Under the pieces are notes generated by a model. It was not told the DNA's origin. It worked only from the letters and a program-made list of their open reading frames with translations, and made no database searches. 64,000 nucleotides of DNA from Paraburkholderia ginsengisoli NBRC 100965. GTDB lineage: Bacteria > Pseudomonadota > Gammaproteobacteria > Burkholderiales > Burkholderiaceae. Location: positions 620,001 through 684,000 of the forward strand of contig NZ_BBJF01000005.1 of the NCBI RefSeq assembly GCF_000739735.1. The letters run 5' to 3'. Shown piece after piece: positions 7,768-16,996 of this stretch (positions are counted from its first letter, which is position 1; each line of letters opens with the position of its first letter). The translations under genes and the position numbers were made by a program.

Positions 7768-10700
7768 CTTGCTTGCCTCCCACCGGTTCGCCGCCGTTGG
7801 ACGTGGGCGCGGCCAGGTCATCGTCGTCGAGATCGACCTTGCGTTTCTTGCGACTCAGCCAACGGCGCGCGGCGACATAGAACAGCGGCGTGAAGAAGAT
7901 GCCGAACAGCGTCGCGGTCAACATGCTGCCCATCACGCCGGTACCGACCGCGCGCCGGCTCGCCGCGCCCGCGCCGGTTGCGAGCACCAGCGGCATCATG
8001 CCGAGCACGAAGGTCACGCTGGTCATCAGGATCGGACGCAGACGCTGCTGCGCGCCGTTCTTGGCGGCCACAATCGCATCCTTTCCTTCGGATTCCTCCT
8101 TGATCGCGAACTCGACGATCAGGATCGCGTTCTTGGCCGCGAGCCCGATGATGGTCACGAGCCCGATGTTGAAGTACACGTCGGCGGAGAGGCCGCGCAG
8201 CATCGTCAGTACGACCGCGCCGATCACGCCGAACGGAATGATCAGCAGCACCGAGGCCGGAATCGCCCAGCTTTCGTACAACGCGGCGAGCAGCAGGAAC
8301 ACCACCACCAGCGACAGTCCGAGCAGCAGACCGATCTGTCCGCCGGCCTGTTTCTCCTCGAACGCGGTGCCGGTCCATTCGTACGTGAGATTGCCGGTGA
8401 GCACGCGTGATGCGATGCGCTCCATTTCGGTGAGCGCCGCGCCGCTCGAACGGCCCGCCGCCGCCTGGCCCGACACGGTCGCGGACGGAAAGCCGTTATA
8501 GCGTTCGAGCTGTTGCGGACCGGAAATCCAGCGCACGCGGCTGAACGCCGAGAACGGCACCATCTCGTTGCGGTTATTGCGCAAGCGCAGCGCGCTCACG
8601 TCTTCCGCTCGCATCCGATGGTCGGCGTCCGCCTGCAGGAACACGCGCAGCACATTGCCCTCGAACACGAAGTCGTTCACGTAGTTCGAGCCGAACGACA
8701 GCGCCAGCGCCTGGTTCACCTGACCGATCTGCAGGCCCAGCGCGCGCGCCTTCACGCGATCGATCTCCACGTACAGTTGCGGCGCCTCGGGCATGCCCTC
8801 GGAGCGCACGCCCGCGAGCACCGGGCTCTGTGCCGCCTCGATCATGATGCGTCGCGCGGCCTGTTGCAGCGCGTCGCCGCCGACGCCGCTGCGATCCTGA
8901 ATCTTCATCGTGAAGCCGGTCGCGTTGCCGAGCGACGGAATAGCCGGTGGATCGAGCGCAAAAATCATCGCCTCGGGAATCTGCCGGAACGCGCCGTTCG
9001 CGCGGCGCACCAGCGCGCTCGCGGAGTTCGCTTCACCAGGCCGTTCGTCCCACGGTTTCAGATCGACGAAGGAGAGCGCCGCCGATTGTCCCTGACCGAA
9101 GAAGCTGAAACCGGTGACCGACGCCACATTGCGTACCTGCGGCTGTTGGCGCAAGAACGCTTCGACCTGGTTGATCGCCTGTTGCGTGCGTTGCTCGGTG
9201 GAACCCGGCGCGCCGGTGTAGGTGATGAACAGATGCCCCTGATCTTCGGTCGGCAGAAAGCCGCCGGGCAGCCGCATGAAAAGCCACGCGGTGATCACGC
9301 AGGCCACCAGGAACATCAGCAGCCAGCGTAGCGGCGAGCGCAGCATCGAATCGACGCCGCGAATATAGCGGTCGGTGCCCGCGCCGAGGCCGCGATTGAA
9401 ACCGTCGAACACGCGCTGCAACAGTCTGCCGGCCGCGCTGGTCGGCGGCGTGCCGCTATAGGTTTCGTTGCGCAGCAACGCAGCGCACAACGCCGCGCCG
9501 AGCGTGAGCGCGAGCAGCGTCGACAGGATGATCGACACGGCGAGCGTCACCGAGAACTGCCGGTAGATGCCGCCGGTCGAGCCGGGGAAGAACGCCATCG
9601 GAATGAACACCGCGACCAGCACCAGCGTGCTCGCGATCACCGCGCCGGAAATCTGGCCGACCGCCTTGACGGTGGCGCGCGGCGCGCTGAGTCGTTCCTC
9701 GCGCATGATGCGCGCGACGTTTTCGACCACCACGATCGCGTCGTCGTTGAGGATACCGATTGCCACCACCATCCCGAACAGCGACAGGATGTTGATCGAC
9801 AACCCGAACAGATACAGCCCCGCGCAGGTGCCGATTAGCGCGACCGGCACGACCAGCGTCGGAATCAGCGTCGCGCGCCAGTCCTGCAGGAACAGGAACA
9901 CGACGACGGTGACGAGCAGCAGCGCCTCGATCATCGTGCGGATCACGCTGTGCACCGACGTTGTGATGAACGGCGTGGTGTCGAACGGTACGGCCCACGT
10001 CACGCCGCGCGGGAAGGTCGGCTGCAATTCGGCCATGCGCTGGCGGATGTGATTGGCGACGGCGAGCGCGTTCGCGCCGCTCGCGAGCTGGATCGCGATG
10101 CCCGCCGATTCCTTGCCGTTCACGGTGAGCCGGTTGCCGTAGCTGTCGTTGCCGAGCTCGACGCGCGCGACGTCGCCCAGACGCACGGTCGAGCCGTCCG
10201 GATTGGCGCGCACGATGATTTCGCGGAACTGCTCCGGCGTCGAGAAGCGGCTTTGTGTGACGATCTGCGCGGTGAACTCGGAGCGGTCGGTGTTGGGCTG
10301 GTCGCCGAGTCCGCCACCCGCCGTCTGGCTGTTCTGCTCCTGCACGGCCTGCAACACCTCGCTCGCCGACAGACCGAAGCCCGCGAGTTTAGTCGGGTCC
10401 AGCCAGATCCGCATCGCGTACGACGAACCGAACAGCTGCACGTCGCCAACGCCATCGACGCGGCGCAACTCGTTGACGATGTTGTTGGACGCGAAGTTGC
10501 CCATCGCCGTCGCGTTGGTGGTGCCGTCGGCGTTCTGCAGCGCAAGCAGCATCAGAAAGCCCGACGACGCCTTGGTCACGCTGATGCCGCGCTGCCGGAC
10601 TTCCAGCGGCAGGCGCGGCTCGACCCGGCTCAAACGGTCCTGCACCTGCGTGCGCGCGATGTCGAGATTGGTGCCCGGCTTGAGCACCACCGTAATCTGC

Positions 10701-10963
10701 GCGGTGCCGTTGGAGCGGCTCACCGACGACATGTAAAGAAAGTTCTCGATACCGTTCATCTCGTCTTCGATGATCGAGGTGACGGTGCGCTCCAGCGTGC
10801 GCGCGTCGGCGCCGCTAAAGATGGCCGAGATGCTGAGCGAGGGCGGCGCCACGTCCGGGTACTGTTCGACTGGCAGAAGCGCGACGGCCAACGTGCCGAA
10901 CAGCACCGTGAACAGTGCGATGACCCAGGCGAAGACCGGGCGGGAAACGAAGAATCGATTCAT
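7760..10963 (-). CDS. RND multidrug efflux pump, HAE1 family
   Basis: Inner-membrane proton-driven drug pump of about 1067 residues, the usual AcrB/MexB length. It begins MNRFFVSRPVFAWVIAL, has two sets of transmembrane helices separated by large periplasmic loops, and contains the GIxNDDAIVVVENVAR helix-4 segment with the proton-relay Asp pair. The C-terminal half repeats the fold (GLAAKNAILIVEFA). I chose the ATG at 10963 (GGGAG site) over the upstream extension. It starts 10 bp after the adaptor stop. Substrate range is not readable. Confidence 0.95.
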   Translation of the reverse strand: MNRFFVSRPVFAWVIALFTVLFGTLAVALLPVEQYPDVAPPSLSISAIFSGADARTLERTVTSIIEDEMNGIENFLYMSSVSRSNGTAQITVVLKPGTNLDIARTQVQDRLSRVEPRLPLEVRQRGISVTKASSGFLMLLALQNADGTTNATAMGNFASNNIVNELRRVDGVGDVQLFGSSYAMRIWLDPTKLAGFGLSASEVLQAVQEQNSQTAGGGLGDQPNTDRSEFTAQIVTQSRFSTPEQFREIIVRANPDGSTVRLGDVARVELGNDSYGNRLTVNGKESAGIAIQLASGANALAVANHIRQRMAELQPTFPRGVTWAVPFDTTPFITTSVHSVIRTMIEALLLVTVVVFLFLQDWRATLIPTLVVPVALIGTCAGLYLFGLSINILSLFGMVVAIGILNDDAIVVVENVARIMREERLSAPRATVKAVGQISGAVIASTLVLVAVFIPMAFFPGSTGGIYRQFSVTLAVSIILSTLLALTLGAALCAALLRNETYSGTPPTSAAGRLLQRVFDGFNRGLGAGTDRYIRGVDSMLRSPLRWLLMFLVACVITAWLFMRLPGGFLPTEDQGHLFITYTGAPGSTEQRTQQAINQVEAFLRQQPQVRNVASVTGFSFFGQGQSAALSFVDLKPWDERPGEANSASALVRRANGAFRQIPEAMIFALDPPAIPSLGNATGFTMKIQDRSGVGGDALQQAARRIMIEAAQSPVLAGVRSEGMPEAPQLYVEIDRVKARALGLQIGQVNQALALSFGSNYVNDFVFEGNVLRVFLQADADHRMRAEDVSALRLRNNRNEMVPFSAFSRVRWISGPQQLERYNGFPSATVSGQAAAGRSSGAALTEMERIASRVLTGNLTYEWTGTAFEEKQAGGQIGLLLGLSLVVVFLLLAALYESWAIPASVLLIIPFGVIGAVVLTMLRGLSADVYFNIGLVTIIGLAAKNAILIVEFAIKEESEGKDAIVAAKNGAQQRLRPILMTSVTFVLGMMPLVLATGAGAASRRAVGTGVMGSMLTATLFGIFFTPLFYVAARRWLSRKKRKVDLDDDDLAAPTSNGGEPVGGKQDA

Positions 10964-10973
10964 CGGGCTCCCG

Positions 10974-12185
10974 TCAGCGCGTGGCGGAAGCCGGTGCCGG
11001 CGTTGCCGCCGTTCCCGTGCCCGCTGCCGTTCCCGCCACGGGGGCGGGGCGCGCGTCGACACGTTGGCCGGGCTGGACCTTCTGCCATCCGTCGACGATC
11101 ACGCGCTCGCCGGGCTTCAACCCGTCGCGCACGGTCCAGCGTCCTTCGCCCTGCTCGCCGAGATCGATGTTGCGATGGACCACGGTGCCTTCGTCCGAAA
11201 CGAGCGCCACGCTGGCGATGCCGTTGTCCAGTTGCACCGCGCGCTCGGGAATCCGGATGCCTTGCCGGTTGCCCGCCGTGATGATGCGTCCGCGCACGAA
11301 CTGTCCGGGCAACAGCGTGCGCGACGGATTGGCGAACTGGGCCCGCACCGTTTGCGTGCCGGTCGACGGATCGACGACCAGATCGGCGAAGTCGATGAAG
11401 CCGCGCTCGCTGTAGACCTGGCCGTTGGCAAGCAGCAATTCGACTTCGACGTGTTTCATGTCGATTGCCTTGCGCGCGCCCGATTGAATCTGCTGCTCGA
11501 CGTCGAGCATTGCCGTATTCGATTGTGTGAACACCGCATTGATCGGCGAGAGTTGATTGACCTGCGCCATCAACGTGGCCGCGCCTGCGCTGACGAGCGC
11601 GCCTTCGGTGACCTGTGCGCGGCCCACGCGTCCGGCGATCGGCGTGCGGACGACGCTGCGTTCGAGCCGCAATTGCGCGAGCGTGACGGCGGCTTGCGCA
11701 TCGGCGACGTTGGCCTGGGCCTGTTGCATCGACGCGAGCGCGTCGTCGTTTTCCTGCGCGCTGACGGCGTGACGTTCGAGCAGCGGCCTGAAGCGATCCA
11801 CGACTGAAGCCGCATTTTTGTACACGGCGGTGGCGCGCGTAAGCGCGGCCTGCGCCTGCTGCAATTGCGCGCGATAGTCGCGTGGATCGATCTGGAACAG
11901 CGGCGCGTTGGCCGGCAGGTCCGTGCCTTCCTGATAGAGCGTGCGCTCGACGATGCCGTCGACCCGCGCGCGAATCTCCGCGGTGCGCACCGCCTCGATC
12001 CGGCCAGGCAATTCGACGACGTCGGGAACGTTCGACGCGGCCACCGTTTCGACCAGCACGGGAACCGGCGGCATGGCCGCGGCGGGCGCATCCTGGCGGT
12101 CACCGCACGCGGCGAGCACGAGCGGCAGACCGGCAATCACAACGAACACGGTACGACTACACAAGCGGGACGCGGAGCAGAGCAA
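10974..12185 (-). CDS. RND efflux periplasmic adaptor (membrane fusion) lipoprotein
   Basis: Adaptor subunit of about 403 residues. No ATG fits; a TTG at 12185 preceded by GAGGAG (6-bp spacing) gives a proper signal peptide ending in LVLAAC, a lipobox. The mature part has the lipoyl/hairpin architecture (ELPGRIEAVRTAEIRARVDGIV, then the coiled hairpin and the mirrored half RTPIAGRVGRAQVTEGALV), and a disordered Ala/Thr/Pro tail. It is the first gene of the pump operon and links the pump to the outer-membrane factor. Confidence 0.9.
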   Translation of the reverse strand: MLCSASRLCSRTVFVVIAGLPLVLAACGDRQDAPAAAMPPVPVLVETVAASNVPDVVELPGRIEAVRTAEIRARVDGIVERTLYQEGTDLPANAPLFQIDPRDYRAQLQQAQAALTRATAVYKNAASVVDRFRPLLERHAVSAQENDDALASMQQAQANVADAQAAVTLAQLRLERSVVRTPIAGRVGRAQVTEGALVSAGAATLMAQVNQLSPINAVFTQSNTAMLDVEQQIQSGARKAIDMKHVEVELLLANGQVYSERGFIDFADLVVDPSTGTQTVRAQFANPSRTLLPGQFVRGRIITAGNRQGIRIPERAVQLDNGIASVALVSDEGTVVHRNIDLGEQGEGRWTVRDGLKPGERVIVDGWQKVQPGQRVDARPAPVAGTAAGTGTAATPAPASATR

Positions 12186-12666
12186 GAGAAACTCCTCGAT
12201 GAAGGCACTCTTAATTGCGCTTTGGATCGGTTGCGGTCTTACGGTCTTGCTGTGCGATGGCCGTCGAGGGGCGCTGACGGCAGGGCGGTCTTTACGTTTT
12301 CTGCGCGGCCATTGCAGCCGACGATTTTTTACGCGTGTGCGTCCCACTTCCCGTTGCCTGAACCCACGCCGTAATCGAAGCCAGGTATGTCATGCGCGTT
12401 CTCACTGAAGGCCAGTATCTGGATAGGGTGTTTCAGCAGTGCGTTTTCATGCGGACAACGGTCGCGATACTTTTAAGTGTCGCCGAAAAAACTTGTGTCG
12501 ATCTTACAAGGTTTGACTTGCTTGTCAAATTCCCGTGCGCTTTTGACCGGACCATCGCTATGTTTTCACAAACCGGCTTATCGCAAGCGCAATCGCGGTT
12601 TAAAGCGAATGGAGTCTGCGCGGGTTGGGTGGACATGCGCTCGGGTTCTCCATGCCAGAGTGACGA
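12186..12666. other. Intergenic control region of the RND operon
   Basis: About 480 bp between the adaptor gene and the acylase gene, which are both on the minus strand. It holds the RND promoter/operator at 12501-12529 and a leader of about 300 nt. No convincing gene is present: a 67-codon minus-strand frame (12433-12636) has no ribosome site or family resemblance. No linked TetR or LysR regulator gene is found here, unlike most RND operons. Confidence 0.5.
12501..12529 (-). promoter_or_regulatory. Sigma70 promoter with overlapping operator for the RND operon
   Basis: On the minus strand a perfect -35 TTGACA (plus-strand 12523-12528) is spaced 16 bp from a -10 TAAGAT (plus-strand 12501-12506). 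The -35 lies inside a perfect inverted repeat TTTGAC-N6-GTCAAA (12512-12529), as expected for a repressor that blocks RNA polymerase. The regulator is not in this window. Confidence 0.55.
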
Positions 12667-15201
12667 TCAGCGCGCTTGCGCGTCCGACGAACTCAGGGTG
12701 CGCACGCTCAACGCGGGATCGCGCGCGATCGACGCTTCGGAAAACGGCACGCTCAGCCAGCGCCGCGCGGCGTAGTCGCGGGTCGCGTCGGCGTAGTGGG
12801 GCGAGGCCGCGTCATCGGATTCGGACGACGCGAGCAGGGTCCGCGCGAGCACGTCGCCGTCGCCGGCGAAGGACACGATTTGCAGGTAGGTGTCGCCGCT
12901 CGGGTTGACGTCCATCGAGTAGCCGCGCGCGTCGAAAGGATGGGCCGCGCACGCGGCGGTGAAGTAGCCGCCCGCGTCGCAACCGCCGAACAGTGGAATG
13001 CGTTCGGCGTCGCGGTCGATGTAGAGCGCGGCGCTGCGCGGTGCAGCGAGCGCGATGCCGGCTTGGTGAAGCGCGGCGATCGCGTCGCGCAATGCGGCGG
13101 CGAGTTTGGCGGGGTCGGCCGCAATGCCCAATGGCGTGGTCAGCGGTTGCGCAGGATCGAACTGCACCGCGTACAGTTGCGCCGGCGGGATCGTCAAGAG
13201 ACGCCGCCACAGCTCGTCCCACAACGTCGCGCCGACGGCACTGGCGGAGGCCGTGTCGTCCCAGCTTGCGAGCACTTTGCAGGCCTCGCGCAGATCGGCG
13301 GTCTTGTCGGCGCTATCCGCATCCGCTTGCGCATCGGCATGCGGTTGAGCCACCGCACCGCTGCCGCACACGCGATCGAGCACCGGCCGCTTGAACAGCA
13401 GCGCCGACATCGAACGGCTGTCGAGCGCGGCGCGGCCGAGCGCATCGGCGGATACGCCTTGCGGATCGCGTTGCAGTTGCGTCGCGATGCTGTGCCCGAG
13501 GCGCGTGCGCAGCGACTGCGGCGTCTGCGTCGCGCCGATGATCTGCGCGTAGCCGGTCAACGGTTCAGCCGGATTGCTGAGCCAGTAGCTGCCGTTGAAG
13601 TTGCCGACATAGTCGCGCCGCAACAGGCTGGGCATTTGCGCGACCGGCAGCGCGCGCGGCTGCGCCGCGCCCGGTTGCGTGCGCCAGTCGCAATCGCTGC
13701 GCGAGCCGTCGAGGAACGGCACGCCCGGCATCGTCTGCGCGAGGGCCTTGCCAACCGGCGGCGTGCAGCGTTGCGCGAGCTCGTCGGGTACGTCCGGCAC
13801 CGCGCCGATGTCCGCGTACCAGACGCGCGGATCGCCCCGGCCGATCGCCAGCGTATTCACCCACGGCAGCGCCGCGTTCTTCTTCTGGATGCGGATGAAG
13901 TCGTCGAGCGAACTTGCCTGGTTCCATTCGAGGAAGTTTTCGAACACGCGGAAGTTGTCCGCGTTGATATCGCGCAGCGCGAACGCCTGCTGCCCATTCC
14001 ACGCGAGCGCCGGCGACAGCGCGCCGAGATTGACGAGTGGCCCGAAGCGCGAACGATACAGCGTGCGCGATACGCTATGCAGCGAACCGTCGGGCGCGCG
14101 CACGTCGACCTTCACTTGCGTCGGCGTCATCGCTTCGGTCTTGCCGTCGACCTGATAGCGAGTTGGCGAGCCCGGCACGAGTGTCAGCCTGAACAGGCCG
14201 AAGCGCTTCGCGGTGGAGACCGTATGCGCCCACGCGACGTTGTCGTTGAAGCCCATCACGATCAGCGGCACGCCGAGAAAGGACACGCCGCTCACGTTGA
14301 GCTTGCCGGGGATCGTCAGTTGCGCCTGGTAGAAGCGGTCGGGGCCGTTCCAGAACCAGTGCGGATTGGCGAGCAGCAATGCGCTGTCGCTGTGCGTCGC
14401 GTCCGCGCCGAATGCGAGCGCATTGCTGCCGATGCCGGAGTGCCCGCCGAGGTGAGCCAGCGGCGCGGCGAAGGCGAGGTCGGCTTCGGCTCCCGCGTGG
14501 GTATCGCCGCGCTCGGGCCTGCGTGCAGCCGCTGGCGTTGGCCCGGCAGCAGCGCCAGCGGGCGGCTTCGCGGTAGCGATCGCGGTGACGAAACGCACGG
14601 CGCCGCCGGCCAGGTTTGCCGCGTAAAGACGCCGGTACACATCGGCGTTGCTGATCTTGCCAGCCCACGGCGACGTGCGGCATGCCGCATGCGCGCCAGG
14701 AAAATCCCCGCGAGCAAGCTCGCCGACATAGCGGTTGTAGCCGGCGACGAAGCCGTCGATCAACGCCCGCATTTCGGCGGTCTGACTTTGCCGATAGCGC
14801 GCGATGGCCGCATCGTCGGCGATGAAACGGAAGAAGAAATCGGCGTCGAGATTGGCGGGTTGTTCGAAAGTCGCTTCGGCCGTGGGGCGCGCGTCAGCGC
14901 CGAAGTAGCGCGAGCGTTCGCCGCGCCACGTGACGAAGCCGTCGGCCATCGTGCACAGATTGTCCTGCGCCTGCACGTAGCCATAGCCATAACCGAGGCT
15001 GCCCCAGTCGCCGGCTTTCACATGCGGAATGCCGAGCGCGGTGCGGCGGATCTCGGCCTGATACGGTCCGGTGTGCGTGTCGGCGTTCGGGTTCGGGACG
15101 GCGCAGCTTTGCAAGCCCGCAGCGATGAAGGGCAGCGCGACGAGCAGACGGACCCGTCGACCGAAACGGCCACGTTCGCGCAGCAATGCATTCGAAGGCA
15201 T
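12667..15201 (-). CDS. Penicillin-acylase (S45) family N-acyl hydrolase, PvdQ-like
   Basis: Ntn-hydrolase of 844 residues, made as a precursor and self-cleaved. A signal segment ends near Cys33 (possible lipoprotein). The alpha part (IPHVKAGDWGSLGYGYGYVQAQDNL) and the nucleophile Ser259 in GIG-SNALAFG mark the family. The family removes fatty-acyl chains from AHLs or from acylated siderophore precursors, as PvdQ does for pyoverdine. It is last in a Fur-preceded siderophore operon after a PvdE-like exporter, which favours siderophore deacylation over quorum quenching. An insertion (about residues 212-240) is Ala/Pro-rich and probably a surface loop. Confidence 0.85.
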   Translation of the reverse strand: MPSNALLRERGRFGRRVRLLVALPFIAAGLQSCAVPNPNADTHTGPYQAEIRRTALGIPHVKAGDWGSLGYGYGYVQAQDNLCTMADGFVTWRGERSRYFGADARPTAEATFEQPANLDADFFFRFIADDAAIARYRQSQTAEMRALIDGFVAGYNRYVGELARGDFPGAHAACRTSPWAGKISNADVYRRLYAANLAGGAVRFVTAIATAKPPAGAAAGPTPAAARRPERGDTHAGAEADLAFAAPLAHLGGHSGIGSNALAFGADATHSDSALLLANPHWFWNGPDRFYQAQLTIPGKLNVSGVSFLGVPLIVMGFNDNVAWAHTVSTAKRFGLFRLTLVPGSPTRYQVDGKTEAMTPTQVKVDVRAPDGSLHSVSRTLYRSRFGPLVNLGALSPALAWNGQQAFALRDINADNFRVFENFLEWNQASSLDDFIRIQKKNAALPWVNTLAIGRGDPRVWYADIGAVPDVPDELAQRCTPPVGKALAQTMPGVPFLDGSRSDCDWRTQPGAAQPRALPVAQMPSLLRRDYVGNFNGSYWLSNPAEPLTGYAQIIGATQTPQSLRTRLGHSIATQLQRDPQGVSADALGRAALDSRSMSALLFKRPVLDRVCGSGAVAQPHADAQADADSADKTADLREACKVLASWDDTASASAVGATLWDELWRRLLTIPPAQLYAVQFDPAQPLTTPLGIAADPAKLAAALRDAIAALHQAGIALAAPRSAALYIDRDAERIPLFGGCDAGGYFTAACAAHPFDARGYSMDVNPSGDTYLQIVSFAGDGDVLARTLLASSESDDAASPHYADATRDYAARRWLSVPFSEASIARDPALSVRTLSSSDAQAR

Positions 15202-15256
15202 AGGCTAATTCCCGGTCAGGCTGTTGCGTTGAAGCGCATCGCGCGAGCGCCGCGTG

Positions 15257-16948
15257 TTACGACGTGCTCGCGCTCACCGGCACTCGCTGCGGCCGTACCT
15301 CTTCGACGATGCGGCCGTCTTCGAGCCGGATATAACGGTCCGCCGCGCTGAAGTAGCGGTCGTCGTGCGAGATCACGATCAGCGTCTTGCCCTGGCGCTT
15401 CAGATCCGGAAGGATCTCGGTGTAGAAGATACGCCGGAACGTCGGGTCCTGGTCGGCGGCCCATTCGTCGAGCACCATCACCGGACGCCGTTCGAGATAG
15501 GCGTGCACCAGCGCGAGCCGTTTGCGTTGGCCGGTCGACAGATCGGTGGTCGTGAACGCGGCATCGCGAATCGACACCTTATGCGCGATGTCGAGCCGCT
15601 CCAGGTACTGCTGCGCTTCGACACTCAGCGTCGCTTCGCCGGGAATCAGCGTGTCGAACAGGTAGTAGTCGGAGAACACTGCGGAGAACAACTGGCGGTA
15701 GTCGTCGAGTTGCTCGTCGCGCACCGGCTCGCCGTTCAGCAGAAGTTCACCCGTCTCCGGCCGATACAGCCCGAGCAGCAGCTTGATCAGCGTGGTCTTG
15801 CCGCAGCCGTTTTCGCCGACGATGAACAGCGTCTCGCCGCGTTCGATCGTCAGGCTGAGCGGTCCGAGCGCGAAGCCGCCGCTGCCTTGCACCGGCGCGT
15901 CGCGCTCGTCCTGCGGCTTCGCGAAGCGGTACTGCACGTCGGCCAGCGCGATCGTGTCGAACACGTCGGCGAGCGGCGCGGGCGCCGTGTCGCCATGCAC
16001 GGCGACGAGCGACGGCTCGCGGGTCGAGAAACGCGCGGACAATTCGGCGATGCGCGCGAACGCAACCTGTGCGCGGCCGATCGACGGCAATGCGCTGACG
16101 ATCTCCTGGATCGGTCCTTTCATGTACAGCAGCACGAGCACGAAGCCGGTCATCACCGCGCGGTCCGCGCCGGCCGAGCGCGCCTGCAACGTGAGGATCA
16201 ACCCGACCACGACGAAAAACAGCAGCGAGCCGAACGCATTCGCGCTGACGAACACGTTCGCGGCGCGCACGCGCAGCCGGAAGATCGCGTCGATGGTCCC
16301 GGACAGTTCATGTTCGTAGACGAAATGGCGGCGCTGTCCGTTCAGACGCAGTTCCTTCGCGCCGTCGGTGATCGAACGGTAGTGCTTCTGCAAACGGTCT
16401 TCCGCTTCGCGCGCGGCGCCGAAGCGACGAATCCCGATGCGTCGCGCGAGCGTCTGTACGATCGAGCCGAGCGCGATGGCGACCAGCGCGATCGCCAGCA
16501 TCAGCGGCGACAGCACGCACAGATACGCGAGGCAGCCGACGATGGTCGCGGTGGCGATCGCGAGGCTCGAAAACATGAAGGAAAACGAACTAATGGTGTC
16601 GATGTCCTGATTCAGTGCGGTGATCAGCTTGTGCGTGCGGAACTGTTCGATCTGGCCGATCGGCGCGGCGATGATCTTCTCGCACAGATTCTTGCGCAGC
16701 ATCGCGATCACGCGCTGGCCGACGAGGTTGTTGCCGATGTCCGAGATGATCTCGCCCGCGAGCACCAGCACGCACAGACCGGCGAAGCTCCACAGCAGGG
16801 TCGGCAAGGCGGCCGCGCCTTCATGCAGCGCGCGATTCGTGACCGCCAGCAGCGCAGCGGTGGCGATGCCGCTGGCTGCGCCCATCGTGGTCGCGAGCAC
16901 GGTGATCGGCCAGAGTCGCTTGAGCAATCTGAGCAATTCCGCAAACAT
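15257..16948 (-). CDS. Cyclic-peptide/siderophore export ABC transporter (PvdE/SyrD family)
   Basis: Half-transporter of 563 residues with membrane and ATPase domains fused. Six predicted helices occupy about residues 10-275. The ATPase has Walker A GENGCGKT (378-385), a variant signature LSTGQRKR and Walker B VMVLDEWAADQDP. This DEWAADQDP form is diagnostic of the PvdE/SyrD group that moves peptide siderophores or lipopeptides across the inner membrane. The ATG at 16948 has AGGAG. No NRPS gene is adjacent, so its cargo is not made here; it may move an imported or processed siderophore to the periplasm. Confidence 0.9.
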   Translation of the reverse strand: MFAELLRLLKRLWPITVLATTMGAASGIATAALLAVTNRALHEGAAALPTLLWSFAGLCVLVLAGEIISDIGNNLVGQRVIAMLRKNLCEKIIAAPIGQIEQFRTHKLITALNQDIDTISSFSFMFSSLAIATATIVGCLAYLCVLSPLMLAIALVAIALGSIVQTLARRIGIRRFGAAREAEDRLQKHYRSITDGAKELRLNGQRRHFVYEHELSGTIDAIFRLRVRAANVFVSANAFGSLLFFVVVGLILTLQARSAGADRAVMTGFVLVLLYMKGPIQEIVSALPSIGRAQVAFARIAELSARFSTREPSLVAVHGDTAPAPLADVFDTIALADVQYRFAKPQDERDAPVQGSGGFALGPLSLTIERGETLFIVGENGCGKTTLIKLLLGLYRPETGELLLNGEPVRDEQLDDYRQLFSAVFSDYYLFDTLIPGEATLSVEAQQYLERLDIAHKVSIRDAAFTTTDLSTGQRKRLALVHAYLERRPVMVLDEWAADQDPTFRRIFYTEILPDLKRQGKTLIVISHDDRYFSAADRYIRLEDGRIVEEVRPQRVPVSASTS

Positions 16949-16996
16949 CGTGTTTCTCCTGGGGTGCGGGTTCTTATGTAAGGGGGGCGGGCGAGA

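Noticed and set aside
12433..12636. 67-codon minus-strand frame between the acylase and the pump
   Set aside because: No ribosome site, no family resemblance, and it covers the promoter/operator.
12676..15351. 891-codon plus-strand open frame opposite the acylase gene
   Set aside because: Arg/Ala-rich antisense frame produced by high GC codon bias; no domain, and the opposite strand encodes a clear S45 acylase.
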